Below, piece by piece: positions 24,722 to 35,967 of a stretch of DNA of 64,000 nt. Every line of letters begins with the position of its first letter. Position 1 is the first letter of the stretch. The notes below the pieces were generated by a model that saw only the letters and a program-made list of their open reading frames with translations, did not search any database and was not told the origin of the DNA. Origin of the DNA: Acidobacteriaceae bacterium (GTDB lineage Bacteria; Acidobacteriota; Terriglobia; Terriglobales; Acidobacteriaceae); the NCBI GenBank assembly GCA_003138515.1, contig PLGG01000017.1:1-64000 (forward strand), given 5' to 3'. The position numbers and the translations under genes were made by a program.

Positions 24722-25273
24722 TCAGGACTTAATCCGGCCGCGCAACCCGGTCAGTGCCTCCCAGCGGGGGTCGCTCGGACCCACTTCGCAGGAACATGGC
24801 TGAGTGTTGCGATTGGCTCCGCAGCGCGGGCAAAGTCCCTTGCAGTCGGGCTTGCACAGCGTCCTGACCGGCAGGGACAAAAGCACCTGCTCGCGCAGCA
24901 CATCTTCAAGCAACAGACTGTCATTTTGATAATAACCGATTTCGGTCTCCGACGCTGTTATGGAGCGCTCGGGGGGGTCGGAGTCGGCACCGATGGGGCG
25001 GAAGATGAGGTCGAAGTCGGCAGCGAGGGGAATTTCGACCGGCTCAATGCAGCGGGCGCAGGGCACCTGAAATTGGCCCGCAAAACGGCCCCGGAGGCGG
25101 ATGTCGGGGACGATTTCTTTGGGTCCGCGGTGCTCGTGAATCACTTCGGCGCTGCCGGAGGTCGCCAAATTGCCCATTTGCTCGGCCTCGTCGCCGAAAT
25201 CGATTGCACCCGGCTTGAGCTCCAGATCGAAGTTGACCGGCTCTCGCTCGAGTTCGAGGACTTTGAATTCCAT
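24722..25273 (-). CDS. yceD: YceD/DUF177 family protein
   Basis: 183 residues from MEFKVLELE. Conserved Cys-rich half: VPCARCIEPVEIPL near the middle and LCKPDCKGLCPRCGANRN near the end. Relatives bind or help process 23S rRNA in plants and are always near rpmF. The start could also be ATG 25291; no ribosome site decides. Confidence 0.92.
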   Translation of the reverse strand: MEFKVLELEREPVNFDLELKPGAIDFGDEAEQMGNLATSGSAEVIHEHRGPKEIVPDIRLRGRFAGQFQVPCARCIEPVEIPLAADFDLIFRPIGADSDPPERSITASETEIGYYQNDSLLLEDVLREQVLLSLPVRTLCKPDCKGLCPRCGANRNTQPCSCEVGPSDPRWEALTGLRGRIKS

Positions 25274-25364
25274 GGTATGAGCGTAAAGCATTTTGAGCGC
25301 GCCGGGGAGTGACCGGCAGAATAACCGATGAACGTGACGACAGAGTGACCGCGAACTGGAGAGA

Positions 25365-26876
<1,512 letters not shown>

Positions 26877-27472
26877 TTGAATCGGTCCCCCTTTTCCTTG
26901 AGTTTGGCAAGCAGGAATTGGAAACGGACTCAAGCATATCGATTGACGACGGAATTGGGCAAGCGCCTGCGGCGCATTTCCGGCCATCGAGATGCGCAAG
27001 AATTGTCGAGAATCTGCTGCCGTTGCGGCGTAAAAGCGCCTCCCCCGAGTCTGCGCGCCGGGGACGGTACTCAAGCCGAACCCAATTCCGCCGATAGTGT
27101 GAATGACATCATTCGAGAAAGATTAAAGTGTCCGGAGCTGGAATCGCGCCGCTCGCTTGCGAATGAATTAGCGCGTTTGGAGCTGCGCACGCGTGATGCC
27201 GGTTGTGCCGGTCCTAACCAGGATTGAGCCGGCGGGAACCCCAATCTGCGGCCCCGGCGAGTGAACGCAAGTTGCTCGCCGGGGCTTCCCGCCGCCCTGA
27301 AACAGTCCCAACTTTAGCTTCGAGTCCCCGTCACTTTTGAGCGCCGAAGTTTTCATCTCCCTTATGCGCCCTCCGTGTACAGTTATCCTGAAAAGACAGC
27401 CGGCAGGTCGCGGAGCCTCGGCCCATCGTTGCCGTAGGCCCTTAGACAGTACCCAAGCGGAGAGAGATTGGC
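26877..27472. other. Gap between CE15 and sthA genes
   Basis: About 600 bases, divergent promoters expected. Short open frames give no recognisable protein. The only distinct structure is the nested inverted repeat at 27231-27293. Confidence 0.5.
27231..27293. other. Nested stem-loop
   Basis: Inner arms gccccggcgag (27251-27261) and ctcgccggggc (27275-27285) are perfectly complementary over 11 bp with a 13-base loop; outer arms ggcgggaa (27231-27238) and ttcccgcc (27286-27293) pair as well, leaving a 12-base bulge on the left. It lies 180 bases upstream of sthA. No T-tract follows, so a leader RNA structure or a protein site is as likely as a terminator. Confidence 0.55.
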
Positions 27473-28879
27473 ATGAGCGCGCAAGAGTATGACCTGGTCG
27501 TGATCGGTTCCGGGCCTGCGGGGCAACGCGCCGCGGTGGCTGCCGCCAAGATGGGCAAGCGAGTGGTCGTGGTTGAGGCTCGCTCCATGGTTGGGGGCGT
27601 GTGCATCAACACCGGCACCATTCCCTCCAAGACCATGCGCGAGGCGGTGCTGCACCTTTCCGGCTATAACTATCGGTCGATCTACGGCGTGAACTACCGG
27701 GTGAAGGAAAAGATCACGATGGCGGATCTGGCCTTCCGCGTCCAGGCCGTAATCAAGACCGAGGTGGACGTGACCGAGGCGCAGCTTTCGCGCAACGGCA
27801 TCGACGTGGTGCATGGCATCGCCCGCTTCCTCGATCCTAACCAAATTCGGGTCGAGGGCCAGCAGGGCGACACCACGCTTGCAGCTGGCCAGATCATCAT
27901 CGCCGTGGGCACTAAACCCGCTGCGTCAGACAAAGTGCCGGTGAACGGCAAGACCATCATCAACAGCGATCAGATTCTTGGCCTGGAAGTGCTGCCCAAG
28001 ACGCTTGTCGTGGTGGGCGGCGGCGTCATCGGCGTGGAATACGCCTGCATGTTCGCGGTGCTGGGCGTTCGCGTAACGCTGATCGAAAAACGCAACCGGC
28101 TGCTCGAGTTCGCCGATCAGGAGATTATTGAGGCGCTCAGCTACCACTTGCGCGACGCGCGAGTAACTATGCGCCTGGGCGAAGAAGTCGAGAGCGTGGA
28201 GGAGCCGTCGCCGGGCACGGTGGTGGCTAACCTCGAAAGCAAGAAGAAAGTTTCGGGCGATGCGCTGCTCTATGCGGTGGGCCGGCAGGGCAATGTGGAC
28301 GACCTGAACCTGGCCGCAGCCGGCCTTGAAGCGGACAAGCGCGGACGCATCGCCGTGGACGAGCACTTCCAGACCAAGGTCGATCACATTTATGCGGTGG
28401 GCGACGTGGTCGGCTTTCCCTCGCTGGCCTCCGTGTCCATGGAGCAGGGACGGATCGCGGCGGTGCGCGCCTTCGGCGACACGACGGCGAGCTCCAACCC
28501 CAGCTTTTATCCCTATGGCATTTACACCATTCCCGAGATCAGCTTCATCGGCAAAACCGAGGAACAGTTGACCGGCGAGGATGTGCCTTACGAGGTGGGC
28601 ATGGCCTACTATCGCGAGGTGGCTCGAGGGCAGATTCGCGGCGATACAACCGGAAGGCTCAAGCTGATCTTCCATCGTGACACGCGCAAGGTTCTGGGCG
28701 TGCACATTATCGGCGAAGAGGCCAGCGAGCTGGTACACATCGGCCAGGCAGTGATGACGCTGGATGGCACGGTGGACTACTTCATCGATACCGTTTTCAA
28801 TTACCCGACGTTGGCGGAGTGTTACAAGGTGGCTGCATTCAATGGCCTGGGCCGGCTGCACAAGTACCAAACGGAGTAG
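27473..28879 (+). CDS. sthA: Si-specific NAD(P)+ transhydrogenase (soluble)
   Basis: FAD enzyme balancing NADPH and NADH. VIGSGPAGQRAAVAAA at the N-terminus binds FAD; GGVCINTGTIPSKTM has the first Cys of the pyridine disulfide reductase motif but Thr at the second Cys position, so a redox disulfide is absent, as in SthA. VVGGGVIGVEYACM binds NAD(P). The C-terminal dimerisation part HIIGEEASELVHIG is normal. 468 residues. ATG 27473 has an AGAGAGA site upstream. Confidence 0.92.
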   Translation: MSAQEYDLVVIGSGPAGQRAAVAAAKMGKRVVVVEARSMVGGVCINTGTIPSKTMREAVLHLSGYNYRSIYGVNYRVKEKITMADLAFRVQAVIKTEVDVTEAQLSRNGIDVVHGIARFLDPNQIRVEGQQGDTTLAAGQIIIAVGTKPAASDKVPVNGKTIINSDQILGLEVLPKTLVVVGGGVIGVEYACMFAVLGVRVTLIEKRNRLLEFADQEIIEALSYHLRDARVTMRLGEEVESVEEPSPGTVVANLESKKKVSGDALLYAVGRQGNVDDLNLAAAGLEADKRGRIAVDEHFQTKVDHIYAVGDVVGFPSLASVSMEQGRIAAVRAFGDTTASSNPSFYPYGIYTIPEISFIGKTEEQLTGEDVPYEVGMAYYREVARGQIRGDTTGRLKLIFHRDTRKVLGVHIIGEEASELVHIGQAVMTLDGTVDYFIDTVFNYPTLAECYKVAAFNGLGRLHKYQTE

Positions 28880-29021
28880 AACTAGCTTTCAGCTCTCAGC
28901 CATTAGCGCTTAGCTTCTTTTTCGCGGTTTCAGGACCACTGGATTTCTCGAAGGCCAGCTAATCGCTGATTGTTGTTTGGCAAGAATCGAAATTTCTCTC
29001 CCTTTTCCCAAGGAGGGCGCA

Positions 29022-29933
29022 ATGACCACGGCGATCGGTGTCGTGATGACCAGCCATATCGTGACCGGCAGGCTGGAAGATCAGCGGCTGACGGGCAAGT
29101 TGCTGCGTTATCCAAGCGACCCTGAAGCGGCGAATGAGCTCGATGCAATTCCTGGCAGCGAGCTCGTCGAAATTCTCGCTGAACACATTGGCGCACTTGT
29201 GGGCGCGGCAGCCGGAGGAGCGGGTAAGGCCGATGCGATCGGCGTTGCGGTTCCGGGAATTGTGCGATCAGGCGTGATTGAAGAGTCGCCAAATCTGAAG
29301 CAACTGAAAGGCATGCGCTTGGCTGAGGAGCTGGCCAATGCTCTGGCGGGGCGGGGAATAGGGGCGCCGGTTCACATAGCCAACGATGCCGACGCCATCG
29401 CAGCCGGCGTGGCCGCCACGCGGGGAAAGCTCGACAAGCTCACGCGTGTGTGGACCATCGGGAAAGGCATCGGCTATGGGCGCTGGCCTTACGCGGATGG
29501 CGTGTGGGAGGGCGGGCACATCACCGTGACTCTCGACCCCAAAGAACGATTCTGCGGCTGCGGCGGCGCGGGCCACTTGGAGGGCATCATGGGCCACCGC
29601 GCCATGCGGCTGCGTTTCCTTGACCTGGAGCCGGAGGAGGTGTTTGCCAACGCCAAGCAGGGCGATGCGCGCTGCCGCGAGTTTGTCGACTTGTGGCACC
29701 GCGCTTTGGCTGCCGCGACGGCGTCGTTCATTCATCTCGCAGGGCCGGGGCGATTCTACTTTACGGGCAGCAATGTGGGATTCCTCGATTTGGAGCGGCT
29801 GCGCGGCCACCTGGAAACGATGGTTCGGATGAGCCCGCTGCAAAGCTTCTCGCTGGAGATTTTGCCTCCGGACGACGAAACGGCGCTGATCGGAGCGGGA
29901 GTGAGCGCGGTAAGGGCGCTAGCTGACCATTAG
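29022..29933 (+). CDS. ROK-family protein, degenerate kinase motifs
   Basis: 303 residues. The C-terminal half matches ROK sugar kinases/repressors: NDADAIAAGVAA, WEGGHITVTLDP, FCGCGGAGHLEGI and the FYFTGSNVGFLDL region. Two departures: the N-terminal phosphate-binding DxGGT is replaced by IGVVMTSHIVTG, and the zinc motif CxCGxxGC ends in His. No helix-turn-helix. It may be a catalytically altered sugar-binding protein; inference. AAGGAGGG four bases before ATG 29022 fixes the start. 37 bases before the convergent vapC gene. Confidence 0.82.
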   Translation: MTTAIGVVMTSHIVTGRLEDQRLTGKLLRYPSDPEAANELDAIPGSELVEILAEHIGALVGAAAGGAGKADAIGVAVPGIVRSGVIEESPNLKQLKGMRLAEELANALAGRGIGAPVHIANDADAIAAGVAATRGKLDKLTRVWTIGKGIGYGRWPYADGVWEGGHITVTLDPKERFCGCGGAGHLEGIMGHRAMRLRFLDLEPEEVFANAKQGDARCREFVDLWHRALAAATASFIHLAGPGRFYFTGSNVGFLDLERLRGHLETMVRMSPLQSFSLEILPPDDETALIGAGVSAVRALADH

Positions 29934-29969
29934 CAATCACCACGATCGGCTCGCCCTCAACAAGATTGG

Positions 29970-30371
29970 TCAGGCCCAATTCTCGATCTTAAGGCCCGGA
30001 ACGCGCTTGAACTCGCGAGTATTGTTGGTCACTAGCGTCAGACCGAGGCAGCGCGCATGCGCCGCGATGAGTGTGTCATTGGGTCCAATTAGCGCCCCAC
30101 GCGCCTTGAGCGCGGCGCGAATATTGCCATAATCAGCCGCTGCATCGGCAGGGTAATCGAGCACCTGGATATGCTGCAGGAAGAACTCGAGTGCTGCACG
30201 GTCTTTTTGCTGCCGCGGCGAAATCTCAACGCCATACATAATTTCCGATTTCGTAATCGCGGAAATGCAGACCGCGCTGGTAGGCACAGTTTGCAGTTTT
30301 TGCAGAAGGGCAGGACTCTTGCTATTCATGATGTAAGAGGCGATGTCGGTGTCAAGCATGTATTCCGGCAT
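29970..30371 (-). CDS. vapC: PIN-domain ribonuclease toxin, VapC type (module 2)
   Basis: 133 residues from ATG 30371: EYMLDTDIASYIM contains the first Asp, SAITKSEIMYGVE the Glu, and GPNDTLIAAHARCLGLTLVTNNTREF the later acidic set. The ATG shares its A with the TGA of the antitoxin gene (TGATG), so coupling is tight. The product is likely a tRNA- or rRNA-cutting endonuclease held inactive by the antitoxin. Confidence 0.92.
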   Translation of the reverse strand: MPEYMLDTDIASYIMNSKSPALLQKLQTVPTSAVCISAITKSEIMYGVEISPRQQKDRAALEFFLQHIQVLDYPADAAADYGNIRAALKARGALIGPNDTLIAAHARCLGLTLVTNNTREFKRVPGLKIENWA

Positions 30372-30598
30372 CAAAACGGGCGCTCCTCGAAGGGAAGATC
30401 CTCAACGCCCTCCATAAAGTCCTCCGATGCGATAGGATGCTCCGCGAGATATGCTGACCAGTCCATCGGGCGCGGGGACAGGATCACGTCGTCGCCCTGC
30501 CTGCGGATGAACACCTCGGAGGTCTTGAACTGGAACTCTTTCGGCAGCCGGACTGCCTGACTCCGGTTATTCATAAAGATTTTGGCTGTACGCTGCAT
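30371..30598 (-). CDS. vapB: VapB-type antitoxin, AbrB-like (module 2)
   Basis: 75 residues: [20 protein letters not shown] is the swapped-hairpin AbrB/MazE-like DNA-binding start of the STy/VapB class; the C-terminal [21 protein letters not shown] binds toxin. Different fold from module 1 and module 3 antitoxins. A palindromic operator precedes it at 30617-30640. Confidence 0.92.
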   Translation of the reverse strand: MQRTAKIFMNNRSQAVRLPKEFQFKTSEVFIRRQGDDVILSPRPMDWSAYLAEHPIASEDFMEGVEDLPFEERPF

Positions 30599-30616
30599 TC
30601 GAACCTCCGGCGGGAG

Positions 30617-30640
30617 TGGCATATACCAAAGTATATGCCA
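30617..30640. promoter_or_regulatory. Palindromic operator of vapBC module 2
   Basis: TGGCATATAC-CAAA-GTATATGCCA: perfect 10-bp arms around a 4-base centre, 18 bases before the vapB start. Such sites bind the VapB-VapC complex; it also supplies an AT-rich -10-like core (TATATG). Confidence 0.75.
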
Positions 30641-30736
30641 TGTGGGCGGACCTCGCAATAGTTGGCCGTGAACGGGATCCGGACGCAAAGTTTACAGATT
30701 GGGGAGTGGTCGCCTAAAGCTCCTGTTTTCAATCTC

Positions 30737-31909
30737 TCATCTCTTGCGCATGTAGGTCTTCGAGAGGCGATCGTGGCCCATGAGGTGATCGTCATCGAAG
30801 AGAGCCCAGACCAGGCCCAGACCAAGCGGAAGAACGGACAGTAGCAGCGCGATAACGCGCCCGAACCGCTGTGCGCGGCCGGGGGTGTCGCCGTCAAAGG
30901 TGCTGAGAGCGATGCTGGCGTACTTCATGCCCGGCGTGGCCCTGGCCAGCGTGAGGAACAGCGTTTGATAAACAACGCCGATTGCGAAGACGGCAAGCAC
31001 GACGCCCAGCTCGATAGTACGGAGTCCCGGAATTTGCTTTGCGTGCGAGGCAAACTGCATCGCAACAAACACGAATACCGCGAGAATGAGGCTCATGTCG
31101 ACAACGAGGGCCATTAAACGGCGGCTCAAGGGCGCAAGCCGGATGGGATTCGGCGGCTGATCCTGAGGCGCGGGCTCGTCGAGAACATCCTCTTCTGTCT
31201 GGGGCTCTACGTCCAAGGTCGCAAACTCCGCGCGCATCCACACCGGCGCGGCAGGTTCGTCGATTGCGGGCGCAAGCAGCGTCGAGATGCTCCCTGGGTC
31301 TACCTCGAAGATGCTCAACTGGGCCTGGGGCGGCGCGGCAGCAAGGGGACCTTCGGCGAGCCGGGGACGCATTCTGCGCGTGGCAACCATTTCGCGGGGG
31401 AATTGAATGAGATTGGCGTAGATCGGCTGGTCGGCGCCGCGAAGCTCGTCGCTTACTTCGGCGCTCTGCTCCGGCTGAATGCCGGGAGAAAACATCGGGC
31501 TTGCGTCAAAGATGCGGTGATGGGGAGTCTCCAGCGGCGCGGGCGCCGTTGTAGCCACGGATTCGGACTGCCGGACAAGTTCAGGCGTTGCGGCTGCCTC
31601 GAGACCTTCGAGCATGTACTGAACGGCGGCCTGCGCTTCCTGAGCCGCTTTCGAGGCGGCTTCGGCGGCACGAACAGCGGCGCGAGCTTCATCGGCCAGC
31701 ATCGCGCTGTAGCTGGGAGCCTGGGCATAGCGCTCTGCCACGCGCGCCGCGGCTTGCGCGGCACGGCTGGCGCGGGTGGGGCGGCTTTCCTGAGTGTTCT
31801 GGGAAGCGCTCGTCGATTCCGTTTTATGTCCCATATGAGCGGCAACGCGCCGATTGATCTCCTGTTTCCAGTCCGGAAAGAGAGTTGCTTTATTGACCGA
31901 TGTGCTCAA
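30737..31909 (-). CDS. RDD-family membrane protein with long Ala-rich N-terminus
   Basis: 390 residues. The first ~260 are soluble, with an Ala-rich helical stretch (AAQAAARVAERYAQ, then AVRAAEAASKAAQEAQAAV). The C-terminus is an RDD domain: RRLMALVVDMSLILAVFVF, an internal span, LTLARATPGMKYASIAL and a last span before HDRLSKTYM. RDD proteins are thought to be transporters or membrane scaffolds; role unknown. Start TTG 31909 is the only one near; ATG 31834 is the alternative. Divergent from lptD. Confidence 0.85.
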   Translation of the reverse strand: MSTSVNKATLFPDWKQEINRRVAAHMGHKTESTSASQNTQESRPTRASRAAQAAARVAERYAQAPSYSAMLADEARAAVRAAEAASKAAQEAQAAVQYMLEGLEAAATPELVRQSESVATTAPAPLETPHHRIFDASPMFSPGIQPEQSAEVSDELRGADQPIYANLIQFPREMVATRRMRPRLAEGPLAAAPPQAQLSIFEVDPGSISTLLAPAIDEPAAPVWMRAEFATLDVEPQTEEDVLDEPAPQDQPPNPIRLAPLSRRLMALVVDMSLILAVFVFVAMQFASHAKQIPGLRTIELGVVLAVFAIGVVYQTLFLTLARATPGMKYASIALSTFDGDTPGRAQRFGRVIALLLSVLPLGLGLVWALFDDDHLMGHDRLSKTYMRKR

Positions 31910-32188
31910 AGCTCTTCTTGTCCCTTCTTTAAAGGGCGCGACTTAACTGCCGGTTTCGACAATCGTGTCACTCGCGCGGATGCCCGATCTGCGATCGAAA
32001 CATAGCGCGTGCCGTTTTGCTGAACCAAGGAAAGGAGATTGCGGAATAAGACAGATGTCACTACGGGCGATGAACCCGTCTGCGTGCGATCGATCCGAGT
32101 TTTATAAGTTACCAGAGCTGCGCGGCTCCCATCTCAATCCATGCAGCCGGCTTTGCTATGCTGAGCCTTGCACCGGTCATGGACTTGG
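31910..32188. other. Divergent region RDD / lptD
   Basis: About 280 bases with no gene. Promoters for both sides must lie here; I could not assign them. Confidence 0.45.
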
Positions 32189-34738
32189 ATGTGTCCTCGT
32201 AACTTAGTATTTATCACGCTGCTGGCCGTCTGTCACCTGCGACTAGGCGCACAGACCACAGAAGTGTTGACCAATGCGGTCCCTTCGCCGCAAAGTGAGA
32301 TGAGCAGCGCCGCAGCAAGCTCCGCGGCTTCGTCTTCCGATGCGCTGCCCGACGATCCGAGCCAGGAATTGGTGCCACTGGCACAGCCGGAGCCAACCCC
32401 CGCAACCGGAACGCCGGTGGAGTGGGAGGCGAAGCGCCAGGAGTGGGCCGGAGATATTTTGACTCTGACCGGCGATGTGGTGGTTCACTACCGCGACTAC
32501 ATTCTTCGCGCCGACAGCGTTGTTTACAACCGGAAGACGACCGAGCTGGAAGCGGATGGCAACCTGCAGCTTTCCGGCGGGCCCGACGATGTGCTCATCA
32601 ACGCCACCCGCGGCGACATGCGGCTGAACATGCATACGGCGCGTTTCTACGACGTGAGCGGCTCGCAGGGTGTGCGCACAATGGGACACACGGCGGTGTA
32701 CTCGACGCCGAATCCGCTGCTGTTTTCAGGTCGGGTACTGCTGCAGACGGGCGAGGGCAATTTCAAGGTGATCGATGGCTCGATCACGAACTGCCGGCTT
32801 CCTCATCCCGACTGGCGGATTGTCGCGCACACCATCGCCCTGGACAACGAAAAGGCGTCGACCTCGAATGCGTTTTTTGAGTTTCTCGGCGTACCGGTTT
32901 TCTACCTGCCCTATCTGCATCATCCGGCCAACGAGACGGGACGGGCGAGCGGGTTGCTGACGCCGGTGGTCAGCGTCGGATCCTCAATTCGCGGCTTCAC
33001 CCTTGGCGAACAGGCGTATTGGGTGATCAACCGCAGCATGGACATGGTGGTGGGCGCGGAGTACTACAGCAAGCGTGGATGGGCTCCGAACGGCGACTTC
33101 CGCTACCGGGGTCCGGGACTCGACCACGTGACCGCGCGCTGGAACGCGCTGCTCGACCGCGGAGTTAAAGAGCCAACGACCAACACGCAAACCGGCCAAG
33201 TCAGCAATCAGCTCGTAAACCAGGGCGGAGTGGATGTGAGTTTGCTGGGACGCAAGGATTTGTCGTCTGCGACGCGCGTTGCCGGCGGCGCCGAGTATTT
33301 GTCGAGCTACGTCTACCGGCTGGTCTTCGACGACAATTACTCGCAGGCCATCAGCTCTCAAGTGTCAAGCGAATTGGTGCTGACGCACAATCACAACGGC
33401 AGGATCCCGACAGTCTGGCTGAATCGCTTCCAATCCTTCGCCAGCACCACGAACGGCAACGAGGTGAAGATTCTGCGCCTGCCGATGTTGCGCTACGATG
33501 TGCTGGACCGTCCGCTGGCAAGGTCGACATTTTATTGGGGGCTGGGATCGTCGCTGAGTTATCTGAACCGCTCCGAGCCGTTCTTTCACTCTCGCAACGT
33601 GGCGCGGCTGGATTTTTATCCGCATCTTTCCATGCCGTTCATAGCAGGAGGATGGAGCTTCGTTCCAGAGGTTGCGCTTCGCAACACGGCTTACACTATC
33701 AGCCAGATCCCCACCTTGACGGGCCCGTTTATTGTTCCGCAGATCAGTCACAGCGCGCTCAACCGCACGGACCTTGAAGCGTCGGTCGACATCCGTGCGC
33801 CGGCGCTGGAGCGCGACTTCGAGCTTCCCCACTGGCATCGAGAGCTTCGCCACGTGATCGAACCCGAGCTGACCTACAATTACGTCGGCGGAATCGGAGC
33901 GAAGGCCCGCGACGTGCTTCTCTTCGACACCACCGATATCGCCACCGACGTGAACGAAGCCGGCTTCTCGCTCACGCAGCGGTTCTACCTGCGGCCAACG
34001 GACAAACAACCTTGCAAAACGGACGATGAAGCGGCCGCGGAAAACGGCAAAGCTGTGAAGGCGTGCGCGAATACTCAGCGCGAGTGGGCGTCCTGGCAGA
34101 TTGCGCAGGAGTACTTCATCGACCCAAACTTCGGCGGCGCGCTCATTTCCGGGCGGCGGAACGTTTTCGGTGCGACGCTGGATTTGATGGCGCCGACGTT
34201 TCTCACTTCGCCACGCAACATAGCGCCCCTGGTTTCGCGCATACGATTTGAAGCGATTGATAATCTGCGCGTCCAATGGGATCTGGATTACGACTCCATA
34301 GCAGGGCGCATCGCCGCGAACAATCTCTTTGCTGGGTATAGTTTTGGCCGGACGACGGTGGGAATCGGCCATGCGTTGTTGAACGCCGTAGATGAACGAG
34401 CCAGCAGCGGCGCACCGTCGGTGATCAAGAGCCAGCAGTTGCAGCCCTTTCTGGAGATTGGCAAGCCGAGCGGCAGCGGATTCAACCTGGCGGTGAACGG
34501 CGGCTACGACTTTGTGCAGCACGAAGTGCAATATGGCGGCGTGCAGGCGGACTACAACTGGAACTGCTGCGGCTTGAGCGTCGGTTACCGGCGCTTCGAG
34601 TTGGGAACGATAGCCTCAACCAGCCGCGACGAAACGCAGTGGCTTTACAGCTTTACGCTGGCCAACTTTGGCGCCGTAGGCGACATCCGGCGCGGCAACT
34701 CGGTGTTCCGCGATCCCACGCTACCGCCGGCGTACTAA
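32189..34738 (+). CDS. lptD: LPS-assembly outer-membrane protein LptD
   Basis: Inserts lipopolysaccharide in the outer leaflet. Signal peptide CPRNLVFITLLAVCHLRLGAQ from ATG 32189 (TTG 32168 is an upstream alternative). N-terminal OstA-like jellyroll: ILTLTGDVVVHYRDYILRAD, LEADGNLQL. Then a beta-barrel domain with many alternating strands. A C-terminal Cys pair in YNWNCCGLSVGY is the LptD signature and SITNCRLPHPDW gives one N-domain Cys; the most N-terminal Cys of the E. coli enzyme has no counterpart. An extra Cys pair lies in an inserted barrel loop (QPCKTDD, KACANTQ). 849 residues. Next to a DsbA-like gene that could make its disulfides. Confidence 0.93.
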   Translation: MCPRNLVFITLLAVCHLRLGAQTTEVLTNAVPSPQSEMSSAAASSAASSSDALPDDPSQELVPLAQPEPTPATGTPVEWEAKRQEWAGDILTLTGDVVVHYRDYILRADSVVYNRKTTELEADGNLQLSGGPDDVLINATRGDMRLNMHTARFYDVSGSQGVRTMGHTAVYSTPNPLLFSGRVLLQTGEGNFKVIDGSITNCRLPHPDWRIVAHTIALDNEKASTSNAFFEFLGVPVFYLPYLHHPANETGRASGLLTPVVSVGSSIRGFTLGEQAYWVINRSMDMVVGAEYYSKRGWAPNGDFRYRGPGLDHVTARWNALLDRGVKEPTTNTQTGQVSNQLVNQGGVDVSLLGRKDLSSATRVAGGAEYLSSYVYRLVFDDNYSQAISSQVSSELVLTHNHNGRIPTVWLNRFQSFASTTNGNEVKILRLPMLRYDVLDRPLARSTFYWGLGSSLSYLNRSEPFFHSRNVARLDFYPHLSMPFIAGGWSFVPEVALRNTAYTISQIPTLTGPFIVPQISHSALNRTDLEASVDIRAPALERDFELPHWHRELRHVIEPELTYNYVGGIGAKARDVLLFDTTDIATDVNEAGFSLTQRFYLRPTDKQPCKTDDEAAAENGKAVKACANTQREWASWQIAQEYFIDPNFGGALISGRRNVFGATLDLMAPTFLTSPRNIAPLVSRIRFEAIDNLRVQWDLDYDSIAGRIAANNLFAGYSFGRTTVGIGHALLNAVDERASSGAPSVIKSQQLQPFLEIGKPSGSGFNLAVNGGYDFVQHEVQYGGVQADYNWNCCGLSVGYRRFELGTIASTSRDETQWLYSFTLANFGAVGDIRRGNSVFRDPTLPPAY

Positions 34739-34925
34739 GCACAGTTATCGGTGATGAGTGGTCGGTGGCCAGGTTTTGGAAACGGGCGCGAGAATCGATC
34801 GCACGGAGCGCGGTTACGGTTGCTCTTCGCTGCGCTGAACGTCCATCCTTTGCCGCCGGGAAGCCGATTGTGCCGAAGGTTGCGGGACGCCCTGCTGGAG
34901 TATCCTTTCCTGAGAGGAATAGCTA

Positions 34926-35888
34926 TTGTTACGCTTTCGTTTTTTGGCCGGATTGCTTGTCCTTGGCCTGACCGCGGGCTGTAAAGCCCAGAGCACGGCT
35001 CCTTCAGGGCCTGACCCCGCCCTCGACCGCCGCATTGGGATTATGGTCCGCTCTCAATACGAATTGCCAGCGGATATGACGGTCACCCTCGGCGCCCGAA
35101 CGCCGAGTCAATTCACGGGTTATGAGACGCTGCCTGTCACCATCACGCACGGATCCAATACTCAGGTGGTGACCTTCCTGATCTCCACCGACAACACGAA
35201 ATTAGTCCACCTGGATACATTCGACCTGACCAAGGATCCCGCCGACGCCATTCCAATCGCGGGCCGTCCTATTCGTGGCAATCCCGCCGCCAAGGTGACG
35301 GTGGTCAACTTCGACGATCTGGAATGTGGCTACTGCGCGCGCCTGCATGCGGAGCTGTTTCCCGACACGCTCGATCATTACAAGAGCCTGGTGCGGTTCG
35401 TTTACAAGGACGATCCGCTGACGGACATACACCCGTGGGCAATGCATGCGGCCGTGGATGCCAATTGCCTGGCGGCACAGAGCGGCGATGTTTACTGGGC
35501 CTACGTGGATTACCTTCATGCCCACGGAGGCGAGATCACGGGCAGCGACCGCGATTTGACGAAGAGTTTTGCCGCACTGGATCGCATTGCGCACCAGGAG
35601 GCTACGCTGGGCAAGCTCGACGAGACTACCCTGAACGCCTGCATTGCGAAACAGGATCAAACGCAGATTCTGGCTTCAGCCAAGCTTGCAGAAGATCTGG
35701 GCATTCAAGGAACGCCGTCAACTTATGTCAATGGCGAAAAGGTGAATGGCGGCGCTGTCCCCGAGGAAGAAGTCTGGATGGTGATTGACCGGGCATTGCG
35801 CGCGGTGGGCGAGCAGCCTCCGCCCGCGCCGGGGTCCGCGCCAGCACCGGCTCCGGTAGCCTCAGCGCCGGCCGGCGCCGGCAAATGA
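34926..35888 (+). CDS. DsbA-family thioredoxin-fold lipoprotein
   Basis: 320 residues. N-terminal LAGLLVLGLTAGC is a lipobox, so the mature protein should start at the lipidated Cys and be membrane-anchored. The thioredoxin-like domain has VNFDDLECGYCARLH, with CxxC as CGYC, and LGIQGTPSTYVNG with the cis-Pro. Similar to DsbA/thioredoxin_4 proteins. The last ~30 residues are Pro/Ala-rich. TTG start 34926; no ATG lies near. Between lptD and a SurA-like gene, suggesting a role in outer-membrane protein folding. Confidence 0.9.
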   Translation: MLRFRFLAGLLVLGLTAGCKAQSTAPSGPDPALDRRIGIMVRSQYELPADMTVTLGARTPSQFTGYETLPVTITHGSNTQVVTFLISTDNTKLVHLDTFDLTKDPADAIPIAGRPIRGNPAAKVTVVNFDDLECGYCARLHAELFPDTLDHYKSLVRFVYKDDPLTDIHPWAMHAAVDANCLAAQSGDVYWAYVDYLHAHGGEITGSDRDLTKSFAALDRIAHQEATLGKLDETTLNACIAKQDQTQILASAKLAEDLGIQGTPSTYVNGEKVNGGAVPEEEVWMVIDRALRAVGEQPPPAPGSAPAPAPVASAPAGAGK

Positions 35889-35967
35889 CGCATTCGAGGA
35901 CTATCCGCGTGCCGCTACCGGGATATATCCTAGAAGGCCGGGGGCATTGCGAAACCCCTTAGGAGAG

